Positions 60,816 to 64,000 of a stretch of 64,000 nt of DNA are shown in pieces. The translations under genes and the position numbers were made by a program. The stretch lies in assembly GCF_016704835.1 (NCBI RefSeq), contig NZ_JADIZJ010000001.1:791001-855000 (forward strand), written 5' to 3'. The notes beneath the pieces were generated by a model. That model was not told where the DNA came from. It made no database searches and saw nothing but the letters and a program-made list of their open reading frames with translations. Source of the stretch: Sphingopyxis sp. GTDB lineage: Bacteria > Pseudomonadota > Alphaproteobacteria > Sphingomonadales > Sphingomonadaceae. Positions within the stretch are counted from its first letter, which is position 1; every line of letters starts with the position of its first letter.

Positions 60816-63392
60816 ATGACGGACACCCCTGAAAATATGGCGCCAAGCGCCAACACCAACCTTCCCAATGCCAATGCTTATGGCGCCGATTCGATCAAGG
60901 TTCTCAAGGGCCTGGACGCGGTTCGCAAACGGCCGGGGATGTATATCGGCGATACCGACGACGGGTCGGGTCTGCATCACATGGTGTTCGAGGTTTCGGA
61001 TAATGCGATCGACGAGGCGCTTGCGGGGCATTGCGACCTCGTCCTGATCACCCTCAACAGCGACGGATCGGTCAGCGTCGAAGACAATGGCCGCGGCATC
61101 CCAACCGGCATCCACGCCGAAGAAGGCATTTCGGCGGCCGAGGTCATCATGACCCAGCTCCACGCGGGCGGGAAGTTTGAGAACACCAGCGACGACAATG
61201 CCTATAAGGTGTCGGGCGGCCTGCACGGCGTCGGGGTCAGCGTCGTCAACGCGCTGTCCGAATGGCTCGAACTGACGATCTGGCGCGATGGTGAAGAACA
61301 TTGGATGCGCTTCGAACATGGCGATTCGGTTGGCCCACTCAAGGTTACCGGCCCTGCCCCGGCGGGCAAGAAGGGCACGCGCGTGACCTTCTCGGCATCG
61401 ACCGACACGTTCAAGAATGTTCTCGAGTTCGATTTCGAAAAGCTGGAACATCGCTATCGCGAACTGGCGTTTCTCAATTCGGGGGTTCGCATCAAGCTGG
61501 TCGATGCCCGCCACGCCGAGCATCAGTTCCATGATCTTTATTATGAGGGCGGCATTGGCGCCTTCGTCAAATATCTCGACCGCAACAAAACCGCGCTGCT
61601 GCCCGATCCGATCGCGATCAGCAGCGAGCGCGACGGCATCGGCATCGAGGTCGCGCTCGAATGGAACGACAGCTATTACGAAAATGTGCTGTGTTTCACC
61701 AACAACATCCCGCAGCGCGACGGCGGCACCCATCTCGCCGCATTCCGCGCCGCGCTGACGCGCACGATCAACGGCTATGGTGACAAGTCGGGCATTCTTA
61801 AGAAAGAGAAGGTCTCACTGACTGGCGACGACATGCGCGAAGGGCTGACCGCGATCGTCTCGGTCAAGCTGCCCGATCCAAAGTTCAGTTCGCAGACCAA
61901 GGACAAGCTCGTCTCGTCCGAAGTGCGCCAGCCGCTCGAAAGCCTGATGGCCGACCGGATGACCGAGTGGCTGGAGGAAAATCCCGCTTACGCGAAGGCG
62001 GTGATCCAGAAGGTCATCGACGCCGCCGCGGCACGCGAGGCGGCGAAAAAGGCGCGCGAACTGACGCGGCGCAAGGGTGCGATGGACATCGCCTCGCTGC
62101 CCGGCAAGCTCGCCGACTGCCAGGAACGCGACCCCGCCAAATGCGAACTGTTCCTCGTCGAGGGGGATTCGGCAGGCGGATCGGCCAAGCAGGGCCGCGA
62201 CCGCCATGTTCAGGCGATCCTGCCGCTGAAGGGCAAGATTTTGAACGTCGAGCGCGCGCGCTTCGACCGCATCATCTCGTCAAAGGAAGTCGGAACCTTG
62301 ATTCAGGCGCTCGGTGCCGGGATACGCGACGAGTTCAATATCGAAAAGCTGCGCTATCACAAGATCGTTATCATGACCGACGCCGACGTCGATGGCGCGC
62401 ATATCCGCACGCTTTTACTCACCTTCTTCTATCGCCAGATGCCCGAGATCATCGAGGGCGGCTATCTCTACATCGCGCAACCGCCGCTTTACAAAGTCGC
62501 GAAGGGGCGCAGCGAAGTCTATTTGAAGGACGATAGCGCGCTCGAAAATTACCTTGTCGACGGCGGCATCGACGCGCTGATGCTCGAGACGAGCGGCGGC
62601 GCGCGATCGGGGAATGACTTGCGCGAACTGATCGAGCACGGCCGCCGCCTGCGCGCGCTGATGCGTTATGTTCCGCGCGGGCATAATTACGAATTGGTCG
62701 AAGCGCTGGCGCTGAACGGCGCGCTCGACCCTGCACTCGACAGCGCTGGCCGCGACGCTGCGGGCGTGCGCGCCGCCGAATGGCTCAACGCCGCCGAACG
62801 CGCGCTGACCGGCGGCATCGAGGCGAAGTGGACGATTACCGCGAGCGATGGTGGTTATACGCTCGAGAAGCGCTGGCGCGGGGTCAGCGACCATCATGCG
62901 ATCGATGCCGCGTTCCTGGCCAGTCAGGAGGGGCGCCGCCTGCACAAGCTAGCTGCCGAACAGGCCGAGACCTATGCGCATCCCAGCCGATTGGTGAAGG
63001 GCAGCAGCGCCGCGGCGATGGCCGCCGACGCTGCCGCGCTTGCCGCGGCCGAGGCCGCCGAAGGCGATGCCGAAGCGAGCGACAGCGATTTGCCCGCCGC
63101 GGGCGTTGGCAAGGTCACGCCGATCACCCGCCCGTCCGAACTGCTCGAGGCAATCTTTGCGCATACCCGCAAAGGACTGGCGATCAGCCGCTACAAGGGG
63201 CTGGGCGAGATGAATGCCGAACAATTGTGGGAAACCACGCTCGATCCGTCGAACCGCTCGCTGCTGCGCGTCGAAGCCGAACAGGCCGACATCGCGCACG
63301 AAATCTTTGAGCGGCTGATGGGCGACGAGGTCGAACCGCGGCGCGAATTCATCCAGATGAACGCGCTGTCGGTGGCCAATCTGGACGTATGA
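60816..63392 (+). CDS. gyrB: DNA gyrase subunit B
   Basis: An 858-residue ATPase subunit of gyrase. Motifs in order: YIGDTDDGSGLHHMVFEVSDNAIDEA and EDNGRGIPTGIHAEEGISAAEVI (GHKL ATP site), GLHGVGVSVVNALSEWLEL, the TOPRIM EGDSAGGSAKQGRDRHVQAILPLKGKILNVE with MTDADVDGAHIRTLLLTFFYR, and the C-terminal IPQR/GLGEMNAEQLWETTLDP region. A roughly 165-residue insert, as in other proteobacterial GyrB proteins, lies between residues about 600 and 770, with an Ala/Glu-rich patch. Confidence 0.98.
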   Translation: MTDTPENMAPSANTNLPNANAYGADSIKVLKGLDAVRKRPGMYIGDTDDGSGLHHMVFEVSDNAIDEALAGHCDLVLITLNSDGSVSVEDNGRGIPTGIHAEEGISAAEVIMTQLHAGGKFENTSDDNAYKVSGGLHGVGVSVVNALSEWLELTIWRDGEEHWMRFEHGDSVGPLKVTGPAPAGKKGTRVTFSASTDTFKNVLEFDFEKLEHRYRELAFLNSGVRIKLVDARHAEHQFHDLYYEGGIGAFVKYLDRNKTALLPDPIAISSERDGIGIEVALEWNDSYYENVLCFTNNIPQRDGGTHLAAFRAALTRTINGYGDKSGILKKEKVSLTGDDMREGLTAIVSVKLPDPKFSSQTKDKLVSSEVRQPLESLMADRMTEWLEENPAYAKAVIQKVIDAAAAREAAKKARELTRRKGAMDIASLPGKLADCQERDPAKCELFLVEGDSAGGSAKQGRDRHVQAILPLKGKILNVERARFDRIISSKEVGTLIQALGAGIRDEFNIEKLRYHKIVIMTDADVDGAHIRTLLLTFFYRQMPEIIEGGYLYIAQPPLYKVAKGRSEVYLKDDSALENYLVDGGIDALMLETSGGARSGNDLRELIEHGRRLRALMRYVPRGHNYELVEALALNGALDPALDSAGRDAAGVRAAEWLNAAERALTGGIEAKWTITASDGGYTLEKRWRGVSDHHAIDAAFLASQEGRRLHKLAAEQAETYAHPSRLVKGSSAAAMAADAAALAAAEAAEGDAEASDSDLPAAGVGKVTPITRPSELLEAIFAHTRKGLAISRYKGLGEMNAEQLWETTLDPSNRSLLRVEAEQADIAHEIFERLMGDEVEPRREFIQMNALSVANLDV

Positions 63393-63523
63393 TCCTATTT
63401 GGTTCCGGTAAAGCGGCGCGAATTCGAACCTCCGGACGCAAATAATGTTCAGTCCAGCGCGCGGCGGCTTGTCTTGGCAAGCCACCGCTGCTTTGGGCGC
63501 ATCCTCGACAAGGGGATGATGTC

Positions 63524-63955
63524 ATGCAGGCCTTTGCAGCAATGCTGATGCCGCTCCTGCTCACGGTTTCGGCCGCGGGGCAGGACGCCGAAATCACGAA
63601 TTCGGAGATCTCCAACACAGAGTTCACCGACACGGCGCTCGTCGAAATCGACGAGGAAACCGAAATCGGCGGCGGCATGGCGAGCTATTACGGCAAAGAA
63701 CTCGCCGGCAACCGCACCGCCAGCGGCGAGCGCTTCAACCCAAGCCAGCTAACCGCGGCGCACCGGTCGCTGCCCTTTGGCAGCCGGGTACGCGTCACCA
63801 ACACCGCAAACGGCGACAGCGTAGTAGTCCGCATCAACGACCGCGGTCCCTTTTCGCACGGCCGCATTATTGACGTCAGCCAAGCGGCAGCACGCGAAAT
63901 CGGCATGCACCGCAGCGGCACCGCGCGAGTAAAGCTGGCGCTGCTCGACGACTGA
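63524..63955 (+). CDS. RlpA-like double-psi beta-barrel secreted protein
   Basis: A 143-residue protein with an N-terminal signal peptide (MQAFAAMLMPLLLTVSAAGQ) and an RlpA/DPBB domain: MASYYGKELAGNRTASGERFNP, LTAAHRSLPFGSRVRVTNTANGDSVVVRINDRGPF and the final RIIDVSQAAAREIGM. RlpA proteins are septal lytic transglycosylases; the catalytic Asp/Asn region NDRGPF is present. There is no SPOR domain, so it may be a short periplasmic form. Confidence 0.9.
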   Translation: MQAFAAMLMPLLLTVSAAGQDAEITNSEISNTEFTDTALVEIDEETEIGGGMASYYGKELAGNRTASGERFNPSQLTAAHRSLPFGSRVRVTNTANGDSVVVRINDRGPFSHGRIIDVSQAAAREIGMHRSGTARVKLALLDD

Positions 63956-63958
63956 GCG

Positions 63959-64000
63959 TCAGTCGAACACCGACCATCCGGCCGCATAGGCGAAATGTTC
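63959..64000 (-). CDS. 3' end of an unidentified minus-strand gene
   Basis: The last 13 codons and stop read EHFAYAAGWSVFD on the minus strand, open to the window edge and 3 bases after the RlpA-like gene. The tail has normal amino-acid composition but is too short to name. Confidence 0.4.
   Translation of the reverse strand, partial: EHFAYAAGWSVFD

Overview
The window is chromosomal DNA from an alphaproteobacterium, most likely a member of the Sphingomonadales (Sphingopyxis-like). This rests on the high GC content, the tonB-exbB-exbD-exbD operon, the hom/glpX neighbourhood, the MoxR/DUF58/SpoIIM/RDD cluster and intergenic repeats of the TGCTGAGCTTGTCGAAGCA type. The genus is an inference.

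Bases 1 to about 15414 look like the right-hand part of a genomic island. It starts inside narG and runs narG-narH-narJ-narI-ppiC-moaA-moaD-moaE-moaB-moeA plus an NnrU-like membrane protein: a respiratory nitrate reductase, its chaperones and most of a molybdenum cofactor pathway. A convergent minus-strand operon follows: 2Fe-2S ferredoxin, diiron oxygenase-like protein, acyl-CoA dehydrogenase, pdxH and mobA. Divergent from the ferredoxin is a Crp/Fnr-family regulator, with an FNR-type box (TTGATTTGGGTCAA) between them. A tyrosine integrase comes next, then an attP-like arm with short repeats, then the 3' half of a tRNA-Gly(GCC) gene ending in CCA. That half gene is the expected footprint of integration into a tRNA. 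The left border and the intact tRNA-Gly are outside the window.

Bases 15415-19320 are a gene-poor transition zone with a small hypothetical protein, a DUF983 protein and an XRE regulator paired with a SulP transporter. From 19324 on the sequence is ordinary GC-rich core genome: transglutaminase-like protein, two MFS transporters, a molybdopterin-domain (CinA-like) protein, GST, a DUF2785 protein, a Bax-inhibitor-1 protein, thpR, LMW-PTP, sodC, the TonB energising operon, homoserine dehydrogenase, glpX, an FAD oxidoreductase, an alkylsulfatase, two PH-domain membrane proteins overlapping recJ, and tRNA-Glu(CTC).

Bases 45060-52540 hold a DUF885 gene broken by a one-base frameshift, a Baeyer-Villiger-type monooxygenase, and a two-gene operon of a fused alpha-keto acid dehydrogenase E1 with a FabD-like acyltransferase. 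Two more perfect FNR boxes lie here. The one at 47099-47112 has a well-spaced -10 element and, about 75 bases further on, a GNRA-loop intrinsic terminator, with no protein gene between. I read this as a candidate FNR-controlled small RNA with an anti-Shine-Dalgarno-like CCUCC stretch. It is the most interesting signal in the window.

The last part (52717-64000) is the DUF4129-DUF4350-MoxR-DUF58-SpoIIM-RDD-nitroreductase run, two lipoproteins, gyrB, an RlpA-like protein and the tail of one more minus-strand gene.
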